Counted from the first letter of the stretch, positions 26,299 to 43,000 are shown. The stretch is 64,000 nt of DNA from Polymyxa betae (GCA_003693705.1 RBZT01000734.1:1-64000), one strand, 5' to 3'. A program made the numbers and translations. The notes: a model not told the origin generated them from the sequence alone.

Positions 26299-27337
26299 AT
26301 GGGTCGTGTTAATAACAAGAAGCGGTCATGGCGCCGATTGGATGCTAGTGAACCTGAGAAAGCGGCCGAAATGTTTGTTCGATCCGTTGATTTGCCTAAG
26401 CTTAATTTTGTTAACTGATTTCTACAGGGAATCGGCTGCTGATAGTTCCTTATTCATGATCGATGGAGCTGTTCAGCGTTCTATTAACAAATCTGTTCCG
26501 TCTAAAAATACTCTTCAGGCCGCCAAAAAGCTCTTGAGGTGGCATGAAATCACTAAGAAAGACGATATTCGTCCCCAAGTTTATGATCTTTGGGCTGAAG
26601 CTGCCAATAAGGCATCGAAAAATCGTCCAACTGTTTTAGCAAACAGCGATCCGTTACGAACTGGCGTTGTTAGGAGAAATCTGGAGCCCGCTCACCCAGG
26701 GACATCATACAACCCTTCGAAAGAGGACCAGCAAAAAGCGATTGAGATTGCTTATGGAATTCATCTAGAGGAGAACAAAGCTGAAATGATCTGGAGTGAA
26801 AAAGTGGAACAGGCCAGAAAAGCAGTTGTCGGGAACGAAGAAGACGACGAGGAGGCTGACGAAGCTGGCGACACCACAATTATTGTGAAAGCACCCATCC
26901 GAGCCGAGGACCGCTTGACGAAGGCGATAAGAAACAAACGTCGACGCCATAAAATTTTGATGGCTAAGGCTTGCGTCCGAAAGCAACACAAAGCAATTCT
27001 TAGGCAGATTGATACAATTCAAGACCTAGCAATAGTGAAGCCTGGATTAAAGAAATCCACAAAGACATCGCGTTCTATTCAGCTGGGAAAGTACAAAGTC
27101 AAGCCTGAATTTCCAGCTGTTTTGCTTTCAGATGAAATTACCAGCAATTTGAGGGGTGTTGCTTTTCAGCCAACTATCCTTCGTGATACGTTCTTGAGCT
27201 TCCAAAGAAAAGGTAATGCGTTGGTAGTAGTCTATTATATTTCTCAAGTTGTTGCAGGTCTGATTGAAGCAAGACACAAGGTCAAACCAACTCCTGTTCG
27301 TGTCAAGCTATATGACCGATACAAGGATCGTGATTAA
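26299..27337 (+). CDS. NOP53: ribosome biogenesis factor NOP53 (GLTSCR2/PICT1)
   Basis: NOP53 binds the pre-60S particle and recruits the exosome with Mtr4 for 5.8S/ITS2 processing. The start is the ATG at 26299 ([20 protein letters not shown]), joined in phase across a 55-nt intron to [13 protein letters not shown]. Family signatures are [20 protein letters not shown] at about residues 130-150, then an acidic segment ([13 protein letters not shown]) and basic helices ([20 protein letters not shown]). [20 protein letters not shown] and [20 protein letters not shown] follow, and after a second short intron the end [20 protein letters not shown]. PAHPGxSYNP and LxKYKxxP are hallmarks of the family. 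At about 320 residues it is shorter than human NOP53 (478). Confidence 0.9.
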
Positions 27338-27398
27338 CTATATAAATTGTTAACGTTGAAAGATTGTTGTCTCCAATGTGACGCAAGTCTTACTTTAT

Positions 27399-27639
27399 TC
27401 ATAAAAACTGAGTTTCCGACAACATGGCACGTGCCCATGCCAATAACGATCCATCCTGACCCGGATATGTCGCGAATCCTAAGACGCTTTTCAGTATCTG
27501 CATCATCAGTTTCAAACACGACGTAACCTTGACGTTGTTTATGTTTTGGGTTTTCTTTGCAAACGACGAAGACCCTTTTCCGGCGCTTTACGAGCTGACA
27601 TGCCGAACACATCGCTTTCACTGACGATCGCACCTTCAT
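27399..27639 (-). CDS. organellar ribosomal protein bL36
   Basis: The ATG at 27639 begins [20 protein letters not shown], followed by [16 protein letters not shown]. This is the complete bL36 fold, with the CxxC...C...H zinc-ribbon ligands (C11, C14, C27, H33). In a eukaryote this is the mitochondrial (or plastid) large-subunit protein. The canonical protein ends here. A 49-nt GT..AG intron directly after RQ would join a short tail to the stop at 27399. Without splicing the frame continues to 27334 with a tail that resembles nothing. No obvious targeting presequence precedes this Met, though the frame is open back to 27675. The gene is convergent with NOP53. Confidence 0.85.
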
Positions 27640-27882
27640 CTTGAGAAAACTATTATAATGACGATTGTTTATCACGAATCACGAGGTTTACTCATGTTCC
27701 GCAATTTTGAGTTTTGCAAATGTGATTACTGTCGCACATGGAGAAAAAAGTGCGCAGTTATCTGTAAAGTGTAAACTGAAAAGTGCGAACGCACTACCCC
27801 GGACGCTGTTCCATGGTTGGAAAGTTATCCTCTTTTCTAATAGGGCTCACGATCCGAATCTGCCAACCGACCCGATGGCATA

Positions 27883-29278
27883 ATGGATTATATTGTTTAC
27901 GATGACGCTGATGACGAAGAACGCTCGAAATCCCTGGTAATACTTACTCCAATACAACAACAGTTGAGTGTTGTAATATCTCGGATCATTGAGCTCTCCA
28001 CAGAAGCCTTACACAGCGTAAGTTGTCTGCAGTTTTTAAAAAATAGAATTACCAGCTAATAATTGCAGTCTATCAGGAATTTTTTAGAGCAAACTGGCAT
28101 TTTTGCTGATTTAGGTGTCGTCGAACTTGAAGGATTACGTGGATGGTATTCTGTTATGCTAAATATGACGAATTCATTTTTCATACCATTGTAGCTATTC
28201 GTCTTTCGGTGAATTCATCAAAAGAATGGAAGATCTTTTCCATCAATGGACTAGGTCATGGAAATCTAAAGATGTCGATAACGCTCTATCATTTCTTTGG
28301 GAGCGTTTCAAAACTCTTTTTAGCAATGCCCAATTGCCGTCAAACGGAGTCAGTCCAGAAGATAGCGCTCCTGTATCTGATGTACAAACTGTTGTCGACA
28401 TTAATTTTGGAATGTAACTTTTGGTTGCAGTTTTCTAATGATAACTGGTCAAGGAAAGCGGTTTTATCTCGAAGGAGAAAAGAGGGTAACATACCGCTGC
28501 CTGATCGACCGTCATTGCCAGATTTAAGCAGTGTGATGAGGCCTGATTATCCCATTGGGGATTCCTTCGATTATGATGATTTCCAGCCTCTGATTCCGAA
28601 CCTGAAACAACCCAGGCAATGTTCTTCGATGGGAAACGGCCTTCTTGTCAGCGATATGCTTGCAATGTATAAAGCCAAACTTACTAATATCTGCCAGGTA
28701 TCTTGCGAAGTCATTGCCAAACCAAGCGCTCTGTTAACAACCCCTTGCTCCGAAAGCCTGGAGCGACAAGTATTCTATGAGAGATCATACTATTCTGTTT
28801 GCTGATTCTATTCCAGTCAAAAAGCACTCAGAGCGACGACGTCTGCAGATTAGGTAGCCAAAGGCTGTCGGGTTAGTTTCGAGAGCTCTCTTTATCGCCT
28901 ATCCAATCTTCCTATCAGATAATGTTGCCCGCTCAATGCTTTCAAAGGCGTTTGCTTTGGAGATCGCTAGCGCCGGATTTGTCGGTGTGCAAATGCATGC
29001 AATCGACGTCATTGTCGATGTCGCAATTGAGCACATACAGCAATGGGCGCGCCTTTTAAAAGGTTCTATAATTCCTGCTGTGTCGATTTCGAGCTAATCT
29101 TTGGTCCTTAGAGGACAGCTTGGAGCTAAATCTGGATCGTTTTGAAGATGGGTTGACAAAGAGGATATTGGACTTCATACGAGACAGGAAGGACTCGCTT
29201 GCCAATCCCAATGTCGGCCTCAACATTCAGTCAAACCACAGCAACGAATCGGATGCCAAAAGGCCTCGATTGTACTGA
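27883..29278 (+). CDS. SUPT7L-like histone-fold protein (SAGA-type), tentative
   Basis: The start is the ATG at 27883 (MDYIVYDDADDEERSKSL), followed by several exons separated by short introns. Readable parts are FLEQTGIFADLGVVELEG, RMEDLFHQWTRSWKSKDVDN, IPLPDRPSLPDLSSVMRPDY and, near the end, a histone-fold segment SMLSKAFALEIASAGFVGVQ followed by AIDVIVDVAIEHIQQWARLL. This has the helix-turn-helix pattern of bromo-associated histone folds (Bromo_TP), as in SUPT7L, TAF3 and TAF8. The tail is DAKRPRLY, possibly nuclear-localising. SUPT7L/STAF65-gamma is the best guess because the fold lies toward the C-terminus and no PHD finger is seen; a TAF remains possible. Confidence 0.55.
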
Positions 29279-29573
29279 ATATAATTATTCCCTATATATA
29301 TTGTACATACTCTCATAGATTCCAACCATACCTACACCTTAAATATACATCTCGTTAATGCATAACTTTCTCCTACCACAGCCTGCGAATGTAGCTGTAC
29401 AGTATTCTCTCCACATTTGCTTCGATCGATCTAGTTAGAGGTCGATGAGAAATTGCGTTTTTGCGAAAATTTTGAAAGAGAGTCGGGCATGATCTTGTTC
29501 GTGTAGCGTAAACCCGCAGGCAGAGAGGACATTGTCCTTGTAATCTGGGCGAAGGCTCATTAACTGTTTTGAC
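29279..29573. other. intergenic region
   Basis: 295 bp between two plus-strand genes. The left part is AT-rich (ATATATA near 29295). A minus-strand frame at 29373-29615 overlaps the TBCD start and looks like chance. Nothing else seen. Confidence 0.45.
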
Positions 29574-34402
<4,829 letters not shown>

Positions 34403-34520
34403 CTCAGTCTGCATTATTCCTGCTTATTATTCTTTCAACAGCAGCGTTCTGTTGATGATGCATCGATATAATGGTTTAACTGTAAAAACACTATGGATAA
34501 TTAACAGCTCAGTTTTATTC

Positions 34521-35711
34521 CTAAACGAATCCACCAATAAGTGCATTGCTCTTGTAGGCTTGATCTGTTTGTCTTTCGTCGAACGACTTTGTTGTGGTTG
34601 AGGCTGCTTTCTTGGCGGCGCTGTTTACGATCCCGGCTTCGGCTGAACGATCATGGCCCTTGCTGAATTTTGCGGCGGCTTGACCAGAGCTTGCTTCCCC
34701 AGCAAGAGCACCGTTTGCTAGAGCAACATTCTGTTCTTGCGAGCCTGTCGCCCAAGAAGCATCCAGCGCCTTCATGTTCGCTGCATTAACGGCCCTGGTT
34801 TCTTCAGAATCGGCATGCTGTAATCCACCCTGTGCTGATGCCAAATGTCGTGCAGCTACCGCTCGTCCAGCCGATGCCCCAGCAGGTCCCACCAGAATCG
34901 CGTCGTTCGCTCCAGTCTGTGCAGTTAGCTGTTTGTTGAAGCCTTCGTTCACGACGTTGGCATTGCGGTTGGCCATGACATTGTTCTTGGCAGTGGTGAT
35001 ACCCCGATTACGACTCTCGGCAAACTGTGCCGCCTGCATACCATCGGTTCCAATCGTAGCACCATACGGAGCTCCAATGCTTTCTCCCAGCGTCACGGCA
35101 GATGCAGCGTCTCGGGAAGAAACACCTCGATCAAACTGATCAGAGATGAACGACTCTTCGGCCAAATGTTGATCGACGTGGTCGGCATCAGATATCGCCT
35201 GCTCGCGACCTTGCAGCATGTTCTGGTATGATGACCCGGCTCCAACCACAGGGCCACCAATCATCGATTCAGAAGCAGCGATACCTTGAACGACGCCCGT
35301 ATCCAGCGCCGAATTCGCCTGGTGTCCATTCTGCTTGACAAGGCGCGAGTTCGAGTTGATTAACGCCCCGCGATTGAATTCGTTAGTGAGCGCTTTTGTT
35401 TTCACCCCTGAAGTGCCGGCACTTGGACCGAATGGGCTAAACCCAGCGCCGATATTTGCCTGCTCGGTTGCAGCGCCAGCGGTACTGGACTGGTCGAATG
35501 AAGCGATGTTCGTGTTGCTATCAAGCTGGTCCACGTTTTCGTTGTTTACAGTGCTAAACCCTTTTCGGAATCGATCGAATTGCATCTCTTTCATGCGGCC
35601 AGCGCTGCCAGGAATGAACAAGGGATTGGCCAGGATGGCCGGCGCCAGCACCAAGAAGGTGATGACGATTGTGAGCTGCTTGCATCTAACGCTTGTCTGG
35701 ACCGATTTCAT
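34521..35711 (-). CDS. secreted Ala/Gly/Asn-rich degenerate-repeat protein
   Basis: Intronless, 396 residues, unlike the intron-rich neighbours. The N-terminus is a signal peptide: a basic start, hydrophobic core LTIVITFLVLAPAILA, and cleavage predicted before NPLFIPG. The mature part has no Cys and is low in complexity. It contains loosely repeated units of about 30-40 residues with a common pattern FDRF/FNRG/FDRG/RNRG...N...A (for example MQFDRFRKGFSTVNNENVDQ, NEFNRGALINSNSRLV, SDQFDRGVSSRDAASAVTLG). A later unit is LQHADSEETRAVNAANMKAL. No known domain is recognised; it may be a wall, mucilage or host-interface structural protein (inference). A diverged relative of the LQHADSEE unit lies near 57040. 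Confidence 0.8.
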   Translation of the reverse strand: MKSVQTSVRCKQLTIVITFLVLAPAILANPLFIPGSAGRMKEMQFDRFRKGFSTVNNENVDQLDSNTNIASFDQSSTAGAATEQANIGAGFSPFGPSAGTSGVKTKALTNEFNRGALINSNSRLVKQNGHQANSALDTGVVQGIAASESMIGGPVVGAGSSYQNMLQGREQAISDADHVDQHLAEESFISDQFDRGVSSRDAASAVTLGESIGAPYGATIGTDGMQAAQFAESRNRGITTAKNNVMANRNANVVNEGFNKQLTAQTGANDAILVGPAGASAGRAVAARHLASAQGGLQHADSEETRAVNAANMKALDASWATGSQEQNVALANGALAGEASSGQAAAKFSKGHDRSAEAGIVNSAAKKAASTTTKSFDERQTDQAYKSNALIGGFV

Positions 35712-36429
35712 GGATACAGTTGATGTTATGATTACAGAGGATCAAAATTGGAATGATTCTCTTAGCAGAGGATCTTGTCTTCATATAGCAGACGACATCA
35801 CTCTTTCCACTAGTTTACATGAGGTCTACCTCGTCTGTGATCATTGACCGAACTCCATTAGCAGAGGGTCCCGCCTTATTATGTTACTCATTTCTTGCCA
35901 CTATCTGATAACATGAGGTAGACATCGTCTGTTATCTTTGACCGAACTCCATTAACAGAGGGTCCCGCCTTATTACGTCCCTCACTCTTGTCAGTATATG
36001 ATTATATGAGGTAGACCTCGTTCATTAACAGTCTTCGAGCACCATTTGTCGAGAAGGTCCGATTACTAGACTCCCTCAATCAACCTTCACCTGACGACAT
36101 CGACCACGAAGTCGATTGATGGCCAAACCCGGAGCTCAAATATTTGGCTCAACGCCCTCTCTGTATGATAATGGTTGATCGTCTTCATCACGAATTTCGA
36201 GCACGGCACGGAAGCAAATTGGCAGCATTAAAGTAGTGAAATATATCTTGACCAAACGCAGGCATGGCATAGAGCTGACTCTAGTTTGAAGCTTGCGAAA
36301 CACAAGAACTGACCGAACTATTATTCCCATCGTAGGCTGCTGAAGGCTCATGGGTGATGAGAAAGCTAATCAAGATTCGGTTTTGACGCAGGAAGCAACA
36401 CCGGCCTGACTTTATATAAGGTTTTAATT
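35712..36429. other. intergenic region upstream of the secreted repeat protein
   Basis: 718 bp between the start of the minus-strand secreted gene and the 3' end of RCC1. It contains the tandem repeat at 35817-36080. A 71-codon minus-strand frame at 36136-36351 begins MSLQQPTMGIIVRSVLVFRK and matches no family; it is probably chance. The region should include the promoter of the secreted gene. Confidence 0.45.
35817..36080. repeat. tandem repeat, about 94-bp unit, nearly three copies, with palindromic motif
   Basis: Copy 1 starts at 35817, copy 2 at 35911 and a truncated copy 3 at 36004. Shared blocks include CCGAACTCCATTARCAGAGG and GGTCCCGCCTTATTA. Each copy opens with a GAGGT-centred motif; in copy 1 it is the near-perfect palindrome GAGGTCTACCTC and in copy 3 its exact reverse complement GAGGTAGACCTC. 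It lies about 110-370 bp upstream of the ATG of the secreted repeat protein, so a regulatory role is plausible but not shown. Confidence 0.75.
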
Positions 36430-38021
36430 TCAAGGAGCATCAGCAGATTCTGATGCAGATGCCCGGGGTGCGACAATCAAAACAGAATGTTGGGCGCCAG
36501 CACCACAAGCCACAACGTCGTTGCCATCTAGTTGCTGTCCTCCGACCTTCTCGAACGTGTTCCTGTCCTCGGCCTGGCCATTACCCAGCTGCAACATTTC
36601 ACCGAACCCGCACGAATACGCCTCCCCTGATCTGGAGACCGCCAACGAATGTGTGCTGCCGCAGGCGATATCGACAATGTTTTCCAATCCAGGAACCACC
36701 GTTGGCACGTTGCGTCCGTCTAGATCGCCCATACCCAGCTAAAACTTGAAATTAACAAACAAACTGCAAAAACAGAAAAACCAATTCCAAGTTGACAAAA
36801 CACGCTCGATAAACAGATACCTCTCCGTAATTATTTCTTCCAAACGAGAGGACATGACCATCTGCAAGCAGAGCCAATGAATGATGAAGACCACCAGCGA
36901 GCTTCACGACATCTCGTCCGCGAACACCAACAACTTCTTCAGGTTTATGCAGCTGCTCTTTCTTCTTGCCATCAATACCCGACTGGCCGTACTGGTTCAT
37001 ACCGAACGCGTACACCTTGCCGGTCGCTGTCACAGCAAAGCTCTGATAGGCACCGGCGAAGATTTTCACCACCTTCCCGATACTACGAACATTGACGAGA
37101 CGTGGCTGTAGCAGGTTCATGCGATGATGGCGGGCGACGCGCTGCCCGATTCGAATATGTCCCCATTCATAGATGTGACCGTTCTCCAATAACACCAGCG
37201 AATGGTTCACACCGGATGCGATATCGATGACCTTCTTTCCCTGCAGGAAGACGGGGATCGGCGTCTCGCATGGCTCGCCAGTATTCGGATTGAATCCCAT
37301 CATGCCATTCGTATCACGATAAGCACCCCAGGTATAAACACGTCCATCCACACCCAGCGCCATCGAATGCGAATCGCCGGCTGTTGCTTTGATGGCAGGG
37401 ACCGGCATGTCGACCTTCCCAGGGATCCATTCGTCGCCGGAACGCCCCAGCGCTTTCTCGTCGTTACAGCCCCAAGACCAGACGTCGCCGTCAGTGGTGA
37501 CGGCGATATTGTGCAGACCGCCGCAAGCGATCGAGACGATGCGATCGTTGAGGTCGACCGGTGTCGGGAACTTCCTCTCGGTGCGATCTTCGGTGAGCCC
37601 TGGCAAGCATGAATGAAGGAGGAAGGCAGCGATAATGAGACAAACCAAGCTGTGCACATTCGCCGGTCCCGAAAACGAGAACACGACCACAACGAGCTCG
37701 TTTTAACGACGATAGGTCGAGGTCGTGCTCCGCCTTGCGCTTCAATGAAAGCGGCTTCATGGCGGCGACCAGGCCCTTCTCAGCGTCAAGAGTCCCATCA
37801 AGCTGATTATCGTCGGATTCCGACGATGATCCCTTCGATGCGTCTACAATGGATTCGTCGTCCTGCGACTGTCGGAGACGACGAGCTGTTTGGGCGAACC
37901 GACCTCTGCGCTTCGGCAATTCTGGAGATGTTGCCTTGACCGAGCCAGCATCGGCAGAATGATCATCGACGGGCTGGTCGGGCTGCTGTTTGGGAGGTCG
38001 ACCCCGACGTTTTGGTGGCAT
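36430..38021 (-). CDS. RCC1: RCC1, Ran guanine-nucleotide exchange factor
   Basis: RCC1 sits on chromatin and generates RanGTP for nuclear transport and spindle assembly. The N-terminal tail from the ATG at 38021 is MPPKRRGRPPKQQPDQPVDD, AT-hook-like, followed by acidic and basic stretches (LKRKAEHDLDLSSLKRARC), fitting nucleosome and importin binding. The seven-bladed propeller repeats are evident: VLVFGTGECAQLGL, IVSIACGGLHNIAVTTDGDV, WSWGCNDEKALGR, GDSHSMALGVDGRVYTWGAY, IDIASGVNHSLVLLENGHIY, FAGAYQSFAVTATGKVYAFG, LAGGLHHSLALLADGHVLSF and IACGSTHSLAVSRSGEAYSC. Introns lie near 37600-37730 and 36735-36830. The stop is at 36430. Family length is matched (about 460 residues). Confidence 0.95.
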
Positions 38022-38488
38022 CTTGGCGCGACAATCGACTTTTTCAACTAAAATTTGAAAAAATCGCGACCAACATGTTCGCGCAAACAATTTTTCGGAA
38101 AATATTTCGACTTCTGTGGTTTTTGTAAATCTTCGGTTGATTCTGTGAGGTCGTATTAGCAGATTCGAATCGACTGCTAATTTCTTATAAATAGTAAGTT
38201 GTATTAGGTCCCCAGGAAAGATTATATCTGGAGTCGGAAATAAACGCCTAATATTTAAGGCAGCACAAATATACGTTCATAAAGAGCTTGGCACTCTGAC
38301 TCATACAAATCAAAACGATTGAATAAAGGTGCCCTTAGACAGACCGTTACAAGTTTTCGAATGAAGTCGTCGCTGGATCGGGGATATTAAGCGCTGATGA
38401 ATATATTGAGAAATGCGCGACGGACTGCGCCGCGGTCCCCAGCGCGCTTCTCCTTCAGCTCGTCACCCTCTCTCTCCATCCGTTAACA
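38022..38488. other. divergent promoter region between RCC1 and RPL4
   Basis: 467 bp between divergent genes. AT-rich around 38090-38300, then G/C- and T/C-rich just before the RPL4 ATG (CTCCTTCAGCTCGTCACC followed by a CTCTCTCTCC pyrimidine run). The pyrimidine tract next to the start recalls TOP-like or initiator elements of ribosomal protein genes, but this is inference. Confidence 0.4.
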
Positions 38489-39677
38489 ATGTCGGCCGCC
38501 GCTCGCCCGCTCGTCTCTGTCTATGGCTCGTCGACGCCGATCGTGATGCCAGCCGTCCTGCTGGCCCCGATCCGTGCTGATCTGGTCCATTCCGTCCACA
38601 CGAACATGGCCAAGAACCACCGCCAGCCATACGCCGTCTCTGGCAAGGCTGGTATGCAACACAGCGCTGAATCCTGGGGAACCGGTCGTGCCGTCTCCCG
38701 AATTCCTCGTGTTAGCGGCAGCGGTACCCACCGAGCCGGCCAGGGTGCTTTCGGTAACATGTGCCGAAAGGGTCGTATGTTCGCCCCGACCAAGACCTAC
38801 CGCCGCTGGCACCGTAAGATCAGCACCGGCCAGCGCCGCTACGCTGTCGCCTCAGCCCTGGCTGCCAGCGCCATCCCGTCTCTGGTCATTGCCCGTGGTC
38901 ACCGCGTCATGCAGATGAAGGAAATCCCGGCCGTTGTCGCCGGTATTGAGTCGGTCAGCAAGACTGCCAAGGCTGTCGAGCTCCTGAAGTCGATCGGCGC
39001 CTATGTCGATGTTGAGAAGTCGAAAGACTCGAAACAGATTCGAACTGGAAAAGGAAAGATGCGTAACCGTCGTTATACTCTTCGTCGTGGTCCTCTCGTT
39101 GTTTATAACAAGGATGAGGGTGTCACCCGTGCCTTCCGTAACCTGCCTGGTGTCGATATCCAGCAGGTCGACCGCCTCAACCTTCTGGAGCTCGCTCCGG
39201 GTGGTCACCTTGGCCGGTTCATCATCTGGTCGGAGGAGGCGTTCAAGCGCCTGGACGATATCTTCGGCACCCAGAAGAAGATGTCCCAGACTCGCTCGAA
39301 CTGGCGCCTGCCTCGCCCGATGGTAATTTTTCAAACTCAGCCTCCTGCAGAACTCTGAATCCCTTGATCAGGTCACTAACACCGACATCAGCCGTATCAT
39401 CAACAGCAGCGAAGTCCAAGCTGTCGTTCGCCCTGTTCAGCGCCAGAAGCGTGTCTGGACCATGAAGAAGAACCCGCTCAAGAACTTGGGCGCCATGGTC
39501 AAGCTGAACCCTTACGCCCTCACCATGAAGCGTAACGAGATCAAGACCTCGAACGCCAACAAAGAGGCCAAGGCCGCTGGTGTCAAGACCGCCGCCCAGA
39601 AGAAGGTCGCCGCTATCAAGAAGAAGAAGGACTCGATCAAGAAGAAGTTCTACAACAATGTCCTCATTGGTGCCTAA
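38489..39677 (+). CDS. RPL4: 60S ribosomal protein uL4 (RPL4)
   Basis: Start [20 protein letters not shown]. The conserved exit-tunnel loop region is present: [20 protein letters not shown], then [20 protein letters not shown] and [20 protein letters not shown]. The globular part continues with [20 protein letters not shown] and [20 protein letters not shown]. One intron of about 50 nt follows RLPRPM (near 39322-39371) and the second exon starts [20 protein letters not shown]. The tail is Lys-rich ([20 protein letters not shown]), as in eukaryotic uL4. At about 375 residues the length is normal. Codon use is G/C-biased, like the uS11 gene in this window. Confidence 0.97.
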
Positions 39678-40002
39678 GTTTCTTCTCTCATAAACTCTCT
39701 AGCTTTGATGAGCATTATTTTTCCTAAATCTTTTTCGATTCTGGCTCGCGTGTTTGTTTCTCAAAATGTGATATCTGTAACCAACCTCCATAACGAGACG
39801 TGACCTATCAGTAATTTTTTAATATTGTTTAAATTGAGATTCCGGATTAATAGTTGAACATTGATTGAATTCCCCATCTTAATCGTTCTTTGCAGATTAA
39901 AGATTTGATCCTTGCTGCAATTTCTGTATTGTTTTGCCAGATGTCATAGAAAGGTTTCTTTATAAATATTGTATATATGCTACTATTACTTGCAGATAAG
40001 GT
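39678..40002. other. convergent intergenic region
   Basis: 325 bp between the 3' ends of RPL4 (plus) and the giant P4-ATPase/cyclase gene (minus). AT-rich, T-tracts, no credible frame; 3' UTRs are expected here. Confidence 0.5.
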
Positions 40003-43000
40003 TTAGACGACGGTATCGTCGCCATCATGATTGTCCTTTGATTTGCCGACAGCATCGGAACCTTTTTCTGAGCTGTCCTCCCATAAGGGAACAATTTTGT
40101 TCGACAATGCCTGAAGTAATGATGATTTCCGCTTGGGTCTCGTTCCTATCAATTCCCTATTTATGTTGTTATCTGAGCTTGCGGTAGGCGACGTGAGCGC
40201 ATCTGTCGACCCGTTTAGAGATTTCCTGGGTTTCAGCACATTAGGAAACAGTGGAGCTATTATGGGTTTCTCTTCTGTTTCAAAATCGGAGCTCGTCAGC
40301 TGCGATTCCTTCGGCCCTGCTTCATGTGGATCGTGTTGATTCGAATTACGACTACGTTGGTCGCACTCGTCAACTACATCTAAATTCGAGTGTTGGCCCT
40401 TGAATTTCTGGGCCTGTTTGGTCAGCTTTCGTGCCATTCCCGCCACCATAATCGTTGATTTCAGGCTTTTGGAGTCGCTTGAGTCCTTGTCCTAGATAGA
40501 AGTCATCGATGGAATATAAGGAAATTAGCTTGCTGACATCGCTATATTGCTTAGGGAATGGATCACCCTTAACACGAACAAAGTAAGTTGACTCGTTCGG
40601 TATTAATTGACGGCTCTTAGCGAATGCGAACCGAATCGTAGGCTTGTCTGGTTTTTGTAGCAATCGTTTCACATCGGACGAGCAATGTACAAGTTTCTCA
40701 GGACAGGAGAACGCCAGCTGTGCCGCGAGATCAACCTGAACAGGATTAGATATTCATTGAAAACAACAAATGAATCAACTAAGAATGCAACTATCGAAAA
40801 ATAAAAAAGGAGCACAAAAAGAAATGGAAAACTGGAACTTGTGAAACAGATATTTACTGTGATGCCATAAATGCTATGTCGAAGAGATGATCCAGGAAGA
40901 ACAGCAGACAGGACACCCCCAACCGCTACTCCACAAGCGACCGAAAGAATGCCATTGTCCAAGCCAAGCTCGTTCTCGACTTCGGAGCTAGCACGAGCCA
41001 ACTCCAATGCCGCCTGGAACAAATACTCAGAGCTAGCGTGACGAGCTCTGATGCAAATACCTGAACTGCATGGGTGACTCGTGTAATTGGTCCCTGACCA
41101 GGACCAGCTCCTGTTTCATTATCTGGGTCGGATTCGAACTCTTCTTGAGCATGACGGAAACCACAAACGAAAACGTACGATGATCCACCGCTGATTGCAT
41201 TTAGAAAAAGATATTCACAAAGTCACACAATTAACAGAACGATAGGGCAAACGAAGAAAAAAACAAGAAATGATTGGAAGAATGGTGTGAAGTATGAAAC
41301 TTATTATTTACCTCAATAGATTCATGCATGAATGCTGCTGACAGATAGAATTGAACCTTTCAAACAGCTTAGAGATGACCGTTACTGATTCATGTGGTGA
41401 CGATCGATAGCGATTCAGAAAGTCGGACAGGTGAGAGAACTCGATCTGCCCCACAGCGACATTATTGCAGAGCCAGCCTTGAGGTTCGAATGACATGTCA
41501 AGCTTGGCAGCAACAGGGCGCGGAACCAGGCGTGGTAGCAGTCGATGAACAGTACGACGATGCTGATTGCCGGCCCATTCCAGAAAGAACAAACGCCGAA
41601 CATTGACTTCTCGGTCGTAACAGACGATCAACTGGCCAGCTAGTACCAGAGAGAATAGGAGAGCGGCTATCATGGTCTCGGGGAACAGAATCTCGTTTAG
41701 AGCGAATGTATTGATGATAAAAACGACCATGAAGACCAGCCCTAAACCACCAAATTCAGATTGGCAAGAAATTTTAACTCAAGCTATGGTGTGATGGGTT
41801 ATAACGTTGGGACAAAAGACAAATCGGTTCTTGTAAGCAAATAGCCCATCGCTCAAGATGTCGGTGAGTCAAAAGATTCGTACCAATCAGCAAAGAGTCT
41901 GTGTACGCCAGGGCCTGATTCTGTAATGTTGCGGTCACGAACACGATCGCAAGGCAAGTTGTGGACGGATTCGGGACTAAATCGTGGTTTCGCGATGTCA
42001 GCATTGCCTGGATTCCAAAAGTCTGCGACAGGTGAGTTAAAATGATAAAACAATTCTCTGACTAACATTGATTGCTTGTAAGCCCAGCCGGAACAGTAAC
42101 AAAGCTGCAGTACAGTGATGCTGCTCAAGAAAATGATTGAGCCGGCCACTCCAGATCGGCGACTGTATCAGAAAGCTAAGCGCTGAAGAGATGATTAAGT
42201 ACAAAACCACAACAGCGAATCCAGCAGGGTCAAATTGGATTAGAATGAGGTTAAGCAGCTCCCAGACCCCAGCCATGATTGCCTGTCGCGAAGTCAGCAT
42301 CATTGATTATGCCATGAGCACCGAATTACTGGATCGTAACCACGGGTCAGGTTCTGGAGAAGTTTATGCTCTCGAAAGCGTTGGTAGTCGCGCTCGAGCT
42401 CTTCCCTTAGTCGAGTTCAAAAACTGAAAACGTAGATTGCATCTCTTATCGCTAAACTACAAATTTTCAAAAGACACAACTCCACAGATTAAACAAGCGA
42501 AACCTGCGCTTGATAAACACAAATACGAATTAGCTCAAAAGCAACAAAACTACTGACCATGGCACCGATAACCCAGATGTCGTCTGCAGTTCTGCAATAT
42601 CAAACTTTAAAGTACGCGTAAGCGGAACAAGTAATTCAGCAAGATGAGCCTAACAGCGATTAGCCCCGGCCTGATTTGCATCAACTGTAAAACTAACGTC
42701 TTGCTGCTCAACACGGATTCGCCCGCCCAGATGTCTCACATAACTTTTAGCATTGGTGATACGTTCAAGATCATCTCGTTCTTGTTTGATTGAGTTGGTG
42801 AGGTGGTAGAACTGATTACCGTGAAATGATGAGATCTGCAACAATGAGCGATTAGAAGTATTTTCTAAATCCCTCTCGCCTATTGGATGTCAGGATCAGA
42901 GGGCAGTTTAACAAGGGACATTACTTGTCGTGAGAAGGTAAACGTCATTGGAGTTGAGGAATGGAATGGTCGGATCGGAAACATGACAAAGTTTGTTCTT

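Noticed and set aside
38852-39334. 160-codon minus-strand frame across RPL4
   Set aside because: Antisense shadow of RPL4; the plus strand encodes a complete conserved ribosomal protein.
41120-41150. tRNA-like GAGTTCGAATCC box B sequence on the minus strand
   Set aside because: It lies within coding sequence of the giant gene, and no A box or cloverleaf arms surround it. Similar boxes at about 20050 and 51905 are also coding.
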